Source: Nomia melanderi (Eukaryota > Arthropoda > Insecta > Hymenoptera > Halictidae). From it: a stretch of DNA of 64,000 nt. Position 1 is the stretch's first letter. Each line of letters begins with the position of its first letter. Of the stretch, positions 10,793-22,464 are shown piece by piece. A program made the position numbers and the translations under genes. The stretch spans positions 25,512,784 to 25,576,783 of the forward strand of contig NC_135000.1 in NCBI RefSeq assembly GCF_051020985.1, given 5' to 3'. The notes below the pieces were generated by a model. It saw only the letters and a program-made list of their open reading frames with translations, ran no database searches and was not told the DNA's origin.

Positions 10793-11063
10793 CTGCGAAC
10801 AAACCATGGAGAACGTTCAGAGCCTGTCCGCCGATGCACGGGGTTCGAAACTCCATCGACTCGTGACCTTTAATTTAACGAGGCGAAAGAAGGAGAGGAG
10901 GAAGATCAGAAGTGTCCTACAGAAAAAGGACAGTGACACAAGAACTCACTAATTGCGCCTTCAACGCCTACCGGTCGGGAATCTGTGAAAGTAGGACAGG
11001 GTTCTGGCGCGTTAACACCCGCACCGCTCGTGGTTTTTCCTTTCTTGCCGTATCAGTTTGCTA

Positions 11064-11301
11064 TTAACCCTTTGCACTCGAGCGGTGACCCTCAGTCACC
11101 ATTTGATTGAATATAACGAAATTACGAACTGTTAAATATAATATTACGTTTTCTATAATGCATCGATATATGAAATATTTATATAAAATAGCTTTACTTC
11201 TTAATTCACGTGTTTTCTCGTTAGTTCGATTCAAATTATCGTCTATGTCTCATCGGAAAATGAATGTTTCTAGTGAAAAGCTTCCGAGTGCAAAGGGTTA
11301 A
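11064..11301. mobile_element. TTAA-flanked MITE, family A (CCCTTTGCACTCG ends), complete
   Basis: The ends are TTAACCCTTTGCACTCGAG and CCGAGTGCAAAGGGTTAA, a terminal inverted repeat of about 13 bases bounded by a TTAA duplication. Inside the left end, GGTGACCCTCAGTCACC forms a hairpin that recurs at the matching end of other copies (for example 15366-15596, opposite orientation). It has no coding capacity. TTAA targets and CCC-starting ends are the hallmark of piggyBac-type elements. Confidence 0.88.
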
Positions 11302-14300
11302 CGTATCGCAAGATTACGTAAAATATAATAAAACCCGACGTTAATTGGTTCTGTTTGTTAATATTACCTATGCGAAGATAGGGGTTGAATGTCAATCGAG
11401 AATTCTTCTCAGAATGATTTAAAGGACACGATAGCAATGGCATAAAATGATATATTCTAATCCTTCATCTTACTCGATTCAAGAAAACCAGTTAACTTAA
11501 CACAACTACCGATCGCTTAAACTGATCTTTACAGACTCCTTTCTAATAACCATGTGCATATTAAGATTTCGATTGACTCGTATCTTCGCTCTATTACCAA
11601 ATTAGTTCCGTTGATCATTTCTCTCGGAAATATTTGTCTTTTCAGTAACTGAAGAAATCAGGGATAAGTCATTTCGACTGATATGGTAGTTCTCGCGTGA
11701 AGCTGACGCGTTGCTCGCAGACAAGGGGTCGGACGCGCCAGGAACGAAGAAAAAGAGCGATTCACGCGATTGTCCCGGTATAAATTGAACGGGCAGCGTT
11801 GCTAATATTACCATCGATCGCCGCGTCGTCCATGATACAACGCGGAGGCCGTAACGATGTCGAAGCCCGTCGTTATAAGAACCGAAAGCAAAGGGAGCAA
11901 ACCGTCATTAAAACGCCGGCAAGAGAGCAACCTAACGACGTAGCTACCCATCTGCCGAGTCTTCTCACGGATGGAAATTCGCTTGAATAATGCATTTTTT
12001 TTTCCTGCTCCGTCGTTTCAGCCGACGATTCTGCGACTCGCTCGCGGAATCTAGCGACGAAGAGGAAAAGCGTAAGCGCCCGATTCAAAAGAGGAGGAAA
12101 AAAAACGTTGCTCCACGGAAACCGAGAAGATAATAAGAACCTGTCGATTGTTTCATCGAATGTTTCGTCGATGTTATTCGAATTAATTCGGCGATCGACG
12201 CGACGGGAAGTTCCGAGCCTTTTACGCTTCGTCTCGAAGTTACGCGGTAAAAATGGCAACCGAAGAAGGAGAACCATACAGGCCTCGCGGTGCATTGTCG
12301 AGGTACTCGGAACTTCCTCGCAGACGTTGATACGCATGACATCGAACGAATAGCTCGGTTACACCTAGTCCCTACATTCCGGGAATGAACGTTTAAAAAC
12401 CGTTTGTTCCCCGACGACGGACAAAGAACGCACCGCGGGGCTTTCTGCAGTTTCGCGACCGCGGAACGAATAGGTCCGAGAAAATCTGCATGCACAATAG
12501 CTCCTCCGGAAACAGTATTTCCCAGTGTCCACGGGTTTTCGAGCTAATCTACGAGACTCTTATCAGCGAATCCTAGGAAACTGTGTACATTCTAGAGTAA
12601 TGCCGAGCGAGATGGTCAGATCTTATTTAGACTACCAAATATATATTTTCAGTCGTTTGTAGTGATGTTATGGTACTATTTACTAATTTAATTGCTCTTG
12701 TATATATTCAATACGATAAGTACATTTCTTTCAAGTATCAGTGATCTGCAACAGTTCTTTAAGAAACCAAGTCATCCCTCCAATCGAACTTCCACAAATA
12801 TATTTCTAAGTATCAACATCTACGATGCAATAATTCCTTAAAAAACCAAATCATCCCTCCGATCGAACTTTCATAAATATATTTCTATCAATGACATCTA
12901 CGGTGCAGCAGTTCGTTAAAACAATCGACCGCGCCGAACGAAACGCGGAAGCATCATCGAACGAGCAGCCCCGCTTCCAATTCGGAAAACGAAATGTCAA
13001 TACCTTTCTGAGCCTGTTTGCGTCTCCAGCTACCGATATAAGGGTCGCTTCCTAAGATAACGCTACGACCGTGATTCTCGACCATGGGCGCCATCTTTGA
13101 ACAGTCGCGCTCGTATTCGATCCAGCGGACGCGAGATTACCATAGAAGAACCGGTCGACGACACTCGGAGGCACTGTCGGGACACCGTCGCCTCCTCACA
13201 ACATTTCCACGTGTCCCGGGGATCACCGTCGAAAAGTCTTCCGCGAACTTCTCGGCGACACTTCTCAAATCACGCGCGCATACGTCATGTCCCGTTCCAG
13301 CCACACCACGGTGCGACGACCGGCGATCCGCGGCGAGAGAGCCGGACGAACGGAAAAAATCGTGTAATCTCCGAATTTCGATTCCCGTCACGACCTTGAG
13401 AATCGGCCGAGCAGAACCTTGACGCGGAAGCACGTACAGCCGACGGTCCGGTGTCCGTCGCACTTAAATTACGACTAGTGCAGGGTCGTTCGGCGTTCCG
13501 AGACCTCGTGTCGGGTTTTGGTCCTTGTTCCCGGTCGGCGTGTCCTCTCTCCTCCTACCAGCCGGTTCCTTCGCTTCCCGTCTCATCCACGATGCTGTTT
13601 CCCCGACGGGGTAGGTAAGCCGTGAGGTACCACCCTTATTTTAAGCTCCACCCTTGGAGCTGGATCAGTCGAAAGACCCCTCTGCACACGCACGTGCAAA
13701 CCTTCCCTCGTCTGTGTTCGTCGACGCGACGCGACGCGACGCGACGCGACGCTGTTGGAGGACATGGGAAGAGGAACAGAGAGAGAGAGAGAGAGAGAAT
13801 GGGGGTGGATATAGGTAGCAGACGGGGCTACGGAGAACGAGAAAGAAGTTTAAGGACGAACGAGACGGAGCATGACGGTCGTACTCGGTTATAGCTGGCC
13901 GGGGAAAGCCCAAGTGATTCGAATGACGGTCGTGCCGGACGGTCGTGTACACAGTGGCAGCCCGGCGGGTGGCAAAATCGAAAGCAAAGGCGATTGCTGG
14001 TGGCTCTACTGTTCCGTTGACGAGCCACCATAGGATTATATTATCGGGCTTCCCTCTTCCACAGTGTTCCTCTCTGTCTCCGTGCCAGGCTCGCGGTGCT
14101 AGTTCACCGCCGCACGGCCAATGGCACCGGCCCTCGGAGCCTGGGAATTTTCGAACTCCTCGGAACTCTCGAACCCTCGAAACTTCGCCCCCGCCGGCTG
14201 CCAGCGGGACGCGGCCTGGTAATTGCCGAAAGGGTTGCTCTCATTACGTAACACGATTTATTGCCCGACGATTGTTCTCGCGAGACTTTCTCGGAGACTT

Positions 14301-14866
14301 CCACTTTTTCCGCGTTTGTTAGCTGGAACTTGCCGGGAATCAGTTTTATCGGGAAAGGGACGCGAAGTTGACCGTGTTGAGGTTTTGCAGTTGTTGTCAC
14401 CGGTAGGCGGTTGATATTGATTTGTCGAATTAGTTCCTCGGACGATGAACGGATCCGCCGGTTGAAACGACAGTTCGATGGTTTTGGAATCCACATTATT
14501 CAAATATTTAGAACACCGAGTGTCTGGGTAGGTGGCCAAATGCGTCAAATAGGCGCGATTTGAAGCATTTTATTTGCATACTGCGACGAATCGATGACGC
14601 GTTTGTCGAAGCGTGTTTCGGTAGATTTTGTAGCGGTCGCGGATATTGTCGGCTATTTGAACCGTGCCTGGGGGAATTGTTGCAGCGTGCGTACGCGAAT
14701 GTTTGAAATTAGAGGATCAGCAGGGAAGCGAATCATTATTCTATCGCGGTTGGCGTGGACTAATTCAGAGAGGAGCAATTATGTTTTAACTCCTTCGGGT
14801 TAGGTGGATTAAAAACTGTCCCGTTCTTTGATTAGCTGTTTATATGTGCTGATGGTAAGATGCATC
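11302..14866. other. intergenic or 5' intronic region; GC-rich island 12.9-14.4 kb
   Basis: No gene was recognised. About 12730-12900 holds two to three diverged copies of a unit of about 75 bases (AAACCAAGTCATCCCTCC..CGAACTTCCACAAATATATTT). From 12.9 to 14.4 kb the sequence is GC- and CpG-rich, with long ORFs on both strands that look compositional, a (GCGAC)n run and a (GA)n run. The position upstream of the sim-like bHLH exon would suit a promoter or first exon, but I cannot place one. Confidence 0.5.
13722..13798. repeat. (GCGAC)n pentanucleotide array followed by (GA)n
   Basis: About six GCGAC units run from 13722 to 13752, and a GA dinucleotide run follows at about 13777-13798. Both lie inside a CpG-rich island. 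Confidence 0.9.
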
Positions 14867-15076
14867 TTAACCCTTTGCGGACGAATGTCGGCATTTTGCT
14901 GAGATCAAACTTCCATGTTTGGAATACCAAGTTGTGAACAAATGATTTTACTATTCGTACAGCGAGAAATCAGTACACGGTTTCCTTATTTATGATTTAA
15001 GCATTCAACGTTTAATTTAGCAGAATCTGCGAAAGGTTTTGTGTACTAAAAACAATCTTCGTCGGCAAAGGGTTAA
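14867..15076. mobile_element. TTAA-flanked MITE, family B (CCCTTTGCGGACGAA ends), complete
   Basis: The left end TTAACCCTTTGCGGACGAA and right end TTCGTCGGCAAAGGGTTAA form a terminal inverted repeat of about 15 bases bounded by TTAA. An inner inverted pair (GAATGTCGGCATTTTG at the left) and the core TTTGGAATACCAAGTTGTGA match other family B copies. Confidence 0.85.
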
Positions 15077-15117
15077 CACACTTGAAAAAGTTGAAGTTAC
15101 TGATAGTCGTACAGTTT

Positions 15118-15313
15118 AACCTTTTGCACTACAAAGGGACCTCTCAATCGTCAAATGATTTGTCATAGCAAAACTGTAAAGTTTGATATTTAATATTTAA
15201 TATTTATTCTACAATGCATGTGCGATTTCTCAACTCAATCTCAGAAAATGTCATCTGCATCTCATTAGAACTGAGTGTTTCCAGTGAAATACTTCTGGAG
15301 TTCAACGGGTTTC
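15118..15313. mobile_element. family A MITE, degenerate
   Basis: TTTAACCTTTTGCACTACAAA at the left and AAATACTTCTGGAGTTCAACG at the right are decayed family A ends; the inside matches the complete copies loosely. It is orientated like the 11064 copy. Confidence 0.55.
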
Positions 15314-15365
15314 TTTGAAATTTCTCCAGTTGGCAAAACGCATTAAGTTGTTCAGACTGTTGTAA

Positions 15366-15596
15366 TTAACCCTTCGCACTCGGAATTTTCTCACTAGAAA
15401 CATTTAACATGTTCTGACGAGGTCTATTCTTCGAAACTAACTCGAAGGGAAATCACAAGCACATCGAGGAACAAAGCTGCTTTCTTCCAATATTCCACAT
15501 ATCGAGACATTGTACAAAGTTCAGCATTAAATATCAGATTGTACAGTTTTACGTGAAATAGTGACCGAGAGTCACCTCCCGAGAGCAAAGGGTTAA
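15366..15596. mobile_element. TTAA-flanked MITE, family A, complete
   Basis: It runs from TTAACCCTTCGCACTCGGAA to CCGAGAGCAAAGGGTTAA. The core order is TTTCTCACTAGAAAC, GAAACTAACTCGAAGG, ACATCGAGGAACAAAG, and then the GTGACCGAGAGTCAC hairpin near the right end. It is the reverse orientation of the copy at 11064-11301. Confidence 0.88.
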
Positions 15597-16556
15597 TGTT
15601 GCGAAACTGTAGCACAATAGATTCTATTTCAGCTTTCCTTAAAACCGTGCGTCTCAAAGAGTTAAGCAAAACACAAGCAGAAAGATATCCCTCCAAGTGA
15701 AATCCAGGATCTCGTGAACTTCTCGAAAGGACCTCGTTATAAAACAACACCATAAAATCTCTCATCCAGCAGCCGATCAGCTACGAGGCATCCTCGTTCC
15801 CGGATTCTCGCGGAGATCGTCACGTGCGCGAATAGGACCTCGACGAATCTTCGAGAATGACAGGTTGGAACCTGCATTTTACGACTGGGCAGTATAACCA
15901 CCTTGCTGCGCACCTTTTTCGCCAGGAGCAAAGTGCATCCCGAAATGGGAAACATGTGTTGCCAACATGTTCCGGAAGGAACCTGCTGTTCCCGAGGCGC
16001 AGCACCGTGGACAATGTCCACGGCCTTTGCCGTGGAACACGTGTTCCGGCGTTACCTTGCTCCTGCCGTGGCATTTCTACGTTCGAACACTTTCTATGCG
16101 CCCTGGCTCGGGTCGACAGGTAGGAAACTATCTAATACGAAACATGTGTTCCGTGTTCCCGGTCTCTCCCGCCGTCCTCGCACCTTTCCGGGGCTAAGAC
16201 GCGACATAACGGTTCGGGGGCCGGGAATGGTTTACTTGCGAGCCCACGTGCGCCCGTGCTTGCACCTTCGGCCGAGGATTATCCAGATGTCGACAGGAAC
16301 CTGGCCGGTGAAACCGGGAACGCATAATTCGGGGTCATCGAGTTTTGCGAAATTTTTCCTGGATTTCGATGATCCTCAGCGTCTGTCTAGAATACTTTGT
16401 CGCGATGGATGAATGTTGCTTTATTAAAGTATTGAAATGGTATTCCATATGTATCTATTAGTTGTGTAGAAGTTTAGGAATGGACTGTGGTAGTTGATGC
16501 ATTGGTAGATCGATAAGATAGAAGCTTTGATTATGTTCGATACGGTTGTAGATCGG
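15597..16556. other. GC-rich non-coding stretch with interlocking hairpins
   Basis: The 15.85-16.35 kb part is GC-rich and has overlapping ORFs in several frames on both strands, a sign of composition rather than coding. It contains many GGAAC/GTTCC half-sites and the hairpin cluster at 16005-16047. Confidence 0.5.
16005..16047. repeat. cluster of three overlapping perfect inverted repeats with CACGTG centre
   Basis: CCGTGGAC and GTCCACGG pair across three bases (16005-16023). CCACGGC and GCCGTGG pair across four bases (16018-16035). GGAACACGTGTTCC is a perfect 14-base palindrome (16034-16047) centred on a CACGTG E-box. The first two hairpins share one arm, so they are mutually exclusive. 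Confidence 0.9.
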
Positions 16557-16955
16557 CCCTTTGCACTTCGAGCGATTTCTGATACAACCCCTCAGCAAAT
16601 CCGAGTTCTATGGAGCTACTCGATTATTCCGATAAGGAAAACTAACAGTTAGTAGTGCTGCTAGTCCCTGCTGTTCAAAATGATTTTCAATTGAAAAATA
16701 AAGGTTTCGTGCGAATAAACTCCATTTCTCTAACACGTCGGAATCGAAACGCTATCCATTGTCGTTGAAAATACTTCATAACATCCCCATAATGTAAACA
16801 AAGTATATCCTCCATATATTTAGCTCTATACCTTACAAATCTTATCCGAAGCAGTTGTCTGTATCGCGAATACTTTCTAAGTTATTGAGTTTTATTCAGG
16901 AAACAGCCGTTTGGCCGCACTGCGTGCAGCGGCGACAACGGAGTGCAAAGGTTAA
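16557..16955. mobile_element. TTAA MITE related to family A, long form
   Basis: It begins CCCTTTGCACTTCGAG with the left TTAA lost and ends CGGAGTGCAAAGGTTAA. At about 400 bases it is longer than the standard 230-base copies and its inside differs, so it is either a separate subfamily or carries an insertion. Confidence 0.65.
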
Positions 16956-19554
16956 AGATAGGAGTATACACTAGGCACAGAGTGAAATAACATTTTAATA
17001 AACGTCGCGAAGAGGTTTTGTTATCCGGTCGCACACGTTTGGAGGAAAGCTTTATTTATCCGTAATAACCGTGGGCATTATCAATTAGCATCCTTAGCGC
17101 AGACCGCGGCGAAACATTTAGTACGTATTCAGGTGTTTTCACAAGGATTACAGGTGCCCCTTTGAAAGAGGGAAATACACGATTTTTTGTCTGACTTCGT
17201 ACGCTCGGGACACGCTATTATATACCATTACGAATATAATCGATATCCGCGATAAGTAATCAGCGAGGGGTCGGAGGGCGGCGATCCAATTTATACTTGC
17301 CGGTGCCTGAACCCGACGTCCAATTAACGGATCTTTCTTCTAATCTCGTTGATTCACGTGGAAAGCCTGGAAAATTCTGATTCCGCTCGAATTCCCCCAG
17401 CGACCATTGCTCGGTGTGTACCAACGAGGAAAGGGAACGACGCGATAATCAAAATCTATCATTATTGACCCAGCATATTCCCGCGGCGACTCGCGTTCGA
17501 AGGCAAATATTGTTATGGAAATACAAGATAAAGAGCCCTCTTCCGCGTTTCGTAACACGTATTGTTTTCAAACAAACAAACACACACACACGCGCGCGCG
17601 CTTCATTGCATTCGTCGGAATTTTCCACCGAAGAAACATTCCTTCGACCTTATCAATCCTCTCACCGTTTCTACATAATGTTACACGATGTCAAACTTAC
17701 CAGTAAATCGATATCCCATATTATGTAAATCATCGATTATTATGAAACAAGATTAATTCCCGACAAGCAAGAGCCCCGATATCCACAGGACACGTGTTCC
17801 CGTCGATAAACCCTCGCAGATCACGCTATAGTCGCGTGAACTTCGACGTTCACGAACCTAGTACGACCCGAAACTCCGAAATATTTATTTCCGATCGAAA
17901 CCCATTCATCCTTTTGTTCGAGACGATTCTCAATACCCGACCGCGTGAAAGAATCCGAGAAACACCCACAGAACCTTCGAACACCCCCGAAACCATCCCC
18001 GGAGAGCAGGCATTCTCCATCGGAGCGCGTCGACGAATAAACGGGCCCCATAATCAGCGCCAGTTAGCCGCCGGTCCCCAAAGGGGACAGCTATCTCCGT
18101 GAAGAATCTAAGAAACTGGAAAAATCTCGAGATCGTGACACCTGAATGCGCCCGGCGACCTAGCCATCAGAATTAATCAGGTCCCCGGCACTCCTTCGCC
18201 GGCCGATGAATCGATTCTTTCCGAAGCGTGTCCAGGGACACGCGATTACTGGGTCAGAGCGTGCTCCTGCGACCGCGTCGCGAGCTCCGCCGCGTGTAGA
18301 ACTGCTCTCGCCTCCTTGTTCTCCGTTCGTGACCGTCTCAATGCGTTCCGGAGGACGCGCGAGCCTGCAACTCCGTCAGAGCTTAACGTCGGCTCACCTA
18401 CATTCGCCCGACGCACAACCACGCGCTTTTTCCACCCGGCGAGCTCTCTCACCCCCCCCCCCCCCGAAAAACGTCCCTGCATTCGGCCCAAAAGACAAGG
18501 GGGCTGGCTACAACCCGCGATTCATCATCCTCGCCCCCTACCCGCCGCTTTTCGCCGCAGCCGGGGAATCCATTCACCGATCCACGACGCGACGCGGGGA
18601 GTGTGCCCACGCATTTTAACAGTTCGAAGGTTGGCTCCTCGACGTTGCTCTAGGTCGTAGACTCGTTAGGGAGGTATCGCTCGATGAGCTTGGATCTCGT
18701 TTGAGTTCGTTCGCGTTGGCTTGTGATCGATGTTACGAGAATCGATCGTATGGCGAGGAAGATTTCGAGGATTCTGCGTTTGGATTGAGGATGGTTTTCG
18801 ATGGGAAGTGAATGGGTAGTGTTTAGTAAGGAATATTACTATGATAACTCAAGTTTCTATTATTGTTTGTTGTTTTTTATTATTATTGCGTGAATGAGAT
18901 TCTCCATTTGTATGTGATCGAGTTTCAAAGTTGAAACGTGCGATTGAAATTGGAAGTCAACAGCCGATCGAAGGCGTTCAGAGCGAACGGTTGAATCTAG
19001 ATTTCGAATGTTTATAAACACAACAAACCTCCTGTTGATTTCTTTTGTGGCCAGTGTTCTAAGCTCACGTTAACCTAACTCCAGTTCCGTGAACGGTGAC
19101 GTAATATTGTTACAGCCTAAATCGTGAGCGTGCTGCGTGTCCAGGCATAAACCGCGATCTTTACGCCAAAAATATAGTAGGAACGCTGGGACGAACCGAC
19201 CCATCCCACTAAGAGAACAAACAACCGAATTGCTCGGACTTCGCCCCCGCAACCCCCGCAGATGCCGGCATTTCCGCCACGGCAAAACCAATTCATTATT
19301 TGCGACGACTCGGGGCGGTCGTGGCGTCTTTAAGGGATGTATTTGGGATGAAAACATCCGGAGGATGCGCGTTCCGGCTAAAAAAATTTCGGACACCCTT
19401 TCCTCTTCAAATAAATCAAACTTCCTTGTGTCCAGTATGCGGAATTATTGACAATCGCCTTAACTTGTGTTAACAAAAGCAATCGGAAGACGAAATCCAT
19501 GATGTTACTTCTAGCTGAAACTAACCCGTAACGCTTTGTTCAAATAAATATATC
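16956..19554. other. gene-free stretch, GC-rich island at 17.8-18.7 kb
   Basis: No supported exon was seen. It has an (AC)n/(CG)n run at 17577-17601, a run of 14 C at 18452-18465, and CpG-rich sequence from about 17.9 to 18.65 kb with ORFs in several frames that do not resemble proteins. Confidence 0.5.
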
Positions 19555-19771
19555 TTAGCACTAGATTTACGGGATCCGTCAATGTGACGGATACTGAATT
19601 CCTTAAACATTATTTCGTAATAATTTATGCCGATTTTTATTGATGCAATTTAGCGAATATACATTATAATTCTCTGTTCTTGAAACGCTAATTTCTGCGA
19701 TCTATATAAACAAACACGTCTTCTAAGAACGATAAAGTATAAAATATTAAATCTAGTAAATCTAGTGTTAA
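19555..19771. mobile_element. TTAA MITE, family F
   Basis: The left end TTAGCACTAGATTTACGGGA (one base off TTAA) and right end AGTAAATCTAGTGTTAA are inverted. The inner CCGTCAATGTGACGG hairpin is the family F signature. Confidence 0.8.
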
Positions 19772-20445
19772 GGGAATCATCGAAAGAAATTTTACAGACA
19801 CCAACAAACCAGTGAAACTTATTTTCAACATTTTTACTCGACGTCTCTCTCGCGGAAAGCAGAAATCGACGATAGATCCATGGAATAATTAACGTAAATT
19901 TCGTTTACGGAGCTCAGTTGGGCAGCTCGAAATATTTGCTCTCGATGGTGTCGAGTTTGCGAGGGAAGGCTCCGGTTTATATTTTCGATGCGTCCGGCGA
20001 ATGCAAATTGGACGAGCGTTGCCCGACGCGACGGAATTATCGCGAGCGTATTTTCGTATCGATGGCGCGCGTACGGTTCGACATTTTCATGCTAGCGCGG
20101 GCCACCGGCGCGGCGCGGCGCCATGTGCAAAACGAACAACTGCGTTATTTTTCCCGCACACGATCCCGGCCGGCGCGTCTGTGTACTCTATCGCGGAGAG
20201 CACACAGCAGCAGCGCGGATATGAAAATAGCGTCGGTACGACACGCGTGTAAATCTCAACAAATATTATCTTTGTCACTATTCCCCGCGCACACGGATCT
20301 TGCATATTTGCTCGAAAACTGTAGGGTACACTCGATAGTAATCCCTCGTTCACGAGACACCGCCCCCTTTTTCTCTGCGAACATCATTGCAAAGATACGT
20401 CGCGAAATGATCGTTTTCATCGAATTTCCTCGGAACGCTGGTACA
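19772..20445. other. gene-free stretch
   Basis: CpG-rich sequence between two elements. The 203-codon plus-strand ORF at 19918-20529 runs through the start of the next MITE and shows no domain, so I regard it as spurious. Confidence 0.5.
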
Positions 20446-20658
20446 TTCACCCTTTGCCGACGAATGTCGACATTTCGGCGAGATCAAATTTTCGTATTTG
20501 GAAGACTACGTCGCAGGCCAATGATTTAATTAATGAATCAGCAAGAGACTAGTGCCTAGTTTTCTTTTTTCTGTTGTTTAAACGATCAATATGTAATTTA
20601 ACTTCATCTGCTGAAGGTTTTTGTACATTTTGAGGAATCTCCGTCCGAAAAGGGTTAA
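20446..20658. mobile_element. TTAA MITE, family B
   Basis: The left end TTCACCCTTTGCCGACGAATG and right end CGTCCGAAAAGGGTTAA are family B ends. The core holds TTTGGAAGACTACGTCGCAG. The right TTAA is shared with the next element. Confidence 0.8.
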
Positions 20659-20832
20659 CCCTTTGCACTCGAGAGGTGATATAAAATTTGATGTTCGATA
20701 TTGAACTGTGTATCATCGGTGTGCGAAATATTGGGATAAGAAAGCTTTGTTTCATTTAGAAAAATATCGTCTGTGTCTAGTTGGAAAATGTTAAGTATTT
20801 CTAACGAAATACTTCCGAGTGCAAAGGGTTAA
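20655..20832. mobile_element. TTAA MITE, family A, internally deleted
   Basis: The ends TTAACCCTTTGCACTCGAG and CCGAGTGCAAAGGGTTAA are intact, but the element is only about 175 bases long, some 55 shorter than complete copies. It is joined to the preceding family B element through one TTAA. Confidence 0.85.
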
Positions 20833-21247
20833 CTTTTAATGGAGCAATGCCGACATATAAGCATGGACTTTTACTTACTGGTTTACAATGCTGTGTATAT
20901 GGCGATGAAAATGATTTGATTATTTTTATCACTTTATTCTTGTAATAATTGCAATTAACGCGATAAGTATCATGTTAGTTTACTTCTGTAAATTTCTTTA
21001 CGGTATTTTTTCGCGATAAGTCAACTTGAAATACTTTTTGCTAAGAATTAACACTTTGTGATTAAATGCCGCCGTAATGGCGACTTCTAGGTGTCATACC
21101 TAACCTCACTAACTAGGAATGAGTAATTTAATTATTCAAGTAATGAGAGATTGATAGCTGGTTTTCTTTTTGCTTTAAGATTTTAATTTATTATTAAATT
21201 TGTTATAATAGAGTTTTTAAAGATTTGAAACATTCTCGTTCAAAGGG

Positions 21248-21484
21248 TTAACACTTTGACTGCCACGGTGGTCACCGATGATCGGTGCTTCAGATTGTTT
21301 GAGAATGATTGCAATATGAAAAGTGATGTCGAATGAAAATATTTAGTAACACGAGTTGTTAGATAACAGAGTAGTACAAATACCGTGATACTAAGTCATT
21401 AATAATTATTTGCAATACCATGTTTGCCCTTGTTATGAAAGAATTCGTATTACTATACAAAACTCTCGACAGTCAACGTGTTAA
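21248..21484. mobile_element. TTAA-flanked MITE, family H (CACTTTGACTGCC ends)
   Basis: The left end TTAACACTTTGACTGCCA matches the inverted right end GACAGTCAACGTGTTAA. GGTCACCGATGATCGG follows the left end. Its left TTAA is shared with a preceding decayed element whose right end reads CGTTCAAAGGGTTAA (about 21047-21251). Confidence 0.75.
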
Positions 21485-22234
21485 GACTTTTATACACAGC
21501 TGGCTCTCGGAAATGCGGACACAGAGAGAACCTAATCTAGTTAGGGGAGAATTATTCAATCCCACGTGGAACGCGGAACGTATATCTTTGGGCTTACGAA
21601 TAATTTTACTTCCTCTCCGAGGAAAGAACGCCGTTGACGAACTTCCTCTTCTATAGCGTTGATTGGCAACGAAAGAGAAAACTCCTGGATGTTTGCTTCG
21701 GATTAGCGTTCCTGAGAATACTCCTTTAATTGAAAACGCCAATGGACTTCGGAGTATTTCGCGAGATTAAACTTGCATTCCTAGAGTTCCATTTCCTGAC
21801 GAAACCAATACTAGAAAATATTCTCAAAAACCGTTGTTCCTCCTAATTCAATCGAAACCTCATTTCAATCTCACTCCAAACCTAAACTCAAGGATCCCAA
21901 AACCCTACAAACATCTTTTACAAAGAGTAAATTAAACCGAAACCAATTTTTGTCAAAAATCTTAAGTAGAATTTTACTAAAAACTTACAAATCTTCGTTT
22001 CACAATCTCCTTAGAATTACGTTCCCGACAATAGGTCCAAAAATCATCGAAATCGAACACCCTAAACTAAACAATTACCAAAACGAGGAACTTTCCATCC
22101 ATTCTCATCATACTTTTGATTGTAACCTGATTTTAACACACTTTAATGCGAACACTCGTTATCATCGATAACATTACACATAACGAATCCTTTTCTCTTT
22201 ACTTCTTCCTTTATACTTGTACAATATATAATCC

Positions 22235-22464
22235 TTAACACTTTCTACCGAGGTGTCGACAGACACCTGTCGAATTTTCGCCTTAAAACTATTTTCCAAC
22301 CTTAGTCGTATATTCTGAACTGACCTTGAACTTTACCAATAACGATTATAACATTAACTACAGGAAACGTCCAAAATTCAATCGGGGAAAAATTGTTAAA
22401 CTGAGAAAAGTAAGTCAAAATTTCAGAAAGTGTCTTTTGACACCTTCTGTAGAAATAGTGTTAA
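22235..22464. mobile_element. TTAA-flanked MITE, family I (CACTTTCTACCGAGGTGTC ends)
   Basis: The left end TTAACACTTTCTACCGAGG with a following GTGTCGACAGACAC palindrome is mirrored by GACACCTTCTGTAGAAATAG then TGTTAA at the right. It is a single copy in this window, about 230 bases, without coding capacity. Confidence 0.75.

Noticed and set aside
10554..10856. Full-length reading of the bHLH ORF from the ATG at 10856
   Set aside because: A strong acceptor (TTTGTTCGCAG) lies inside it and the extra N-terminal residues are not Sim-like; the exon is better started at 10792, with the ATG at 10772.
10832..10860. GGTTCGAAACTCC resembling a tRNA T-arm
   Set aside because: No matching A box, acceptor stem or anticodon arm around it.
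15903..16412. 169-codon plus-strand ORF in GC-rich DNA
   Set aside because: It overlaps ORFs in other frames on both strands and is interrupted by hairpin sequences. Composition explains it.
19918..20529. 203-codon plus-strand ORF
   Set aside because: It runs into a family B MITE and has no recognisable domain; the CpG-rich sequence is poor in stop codons on both strands.
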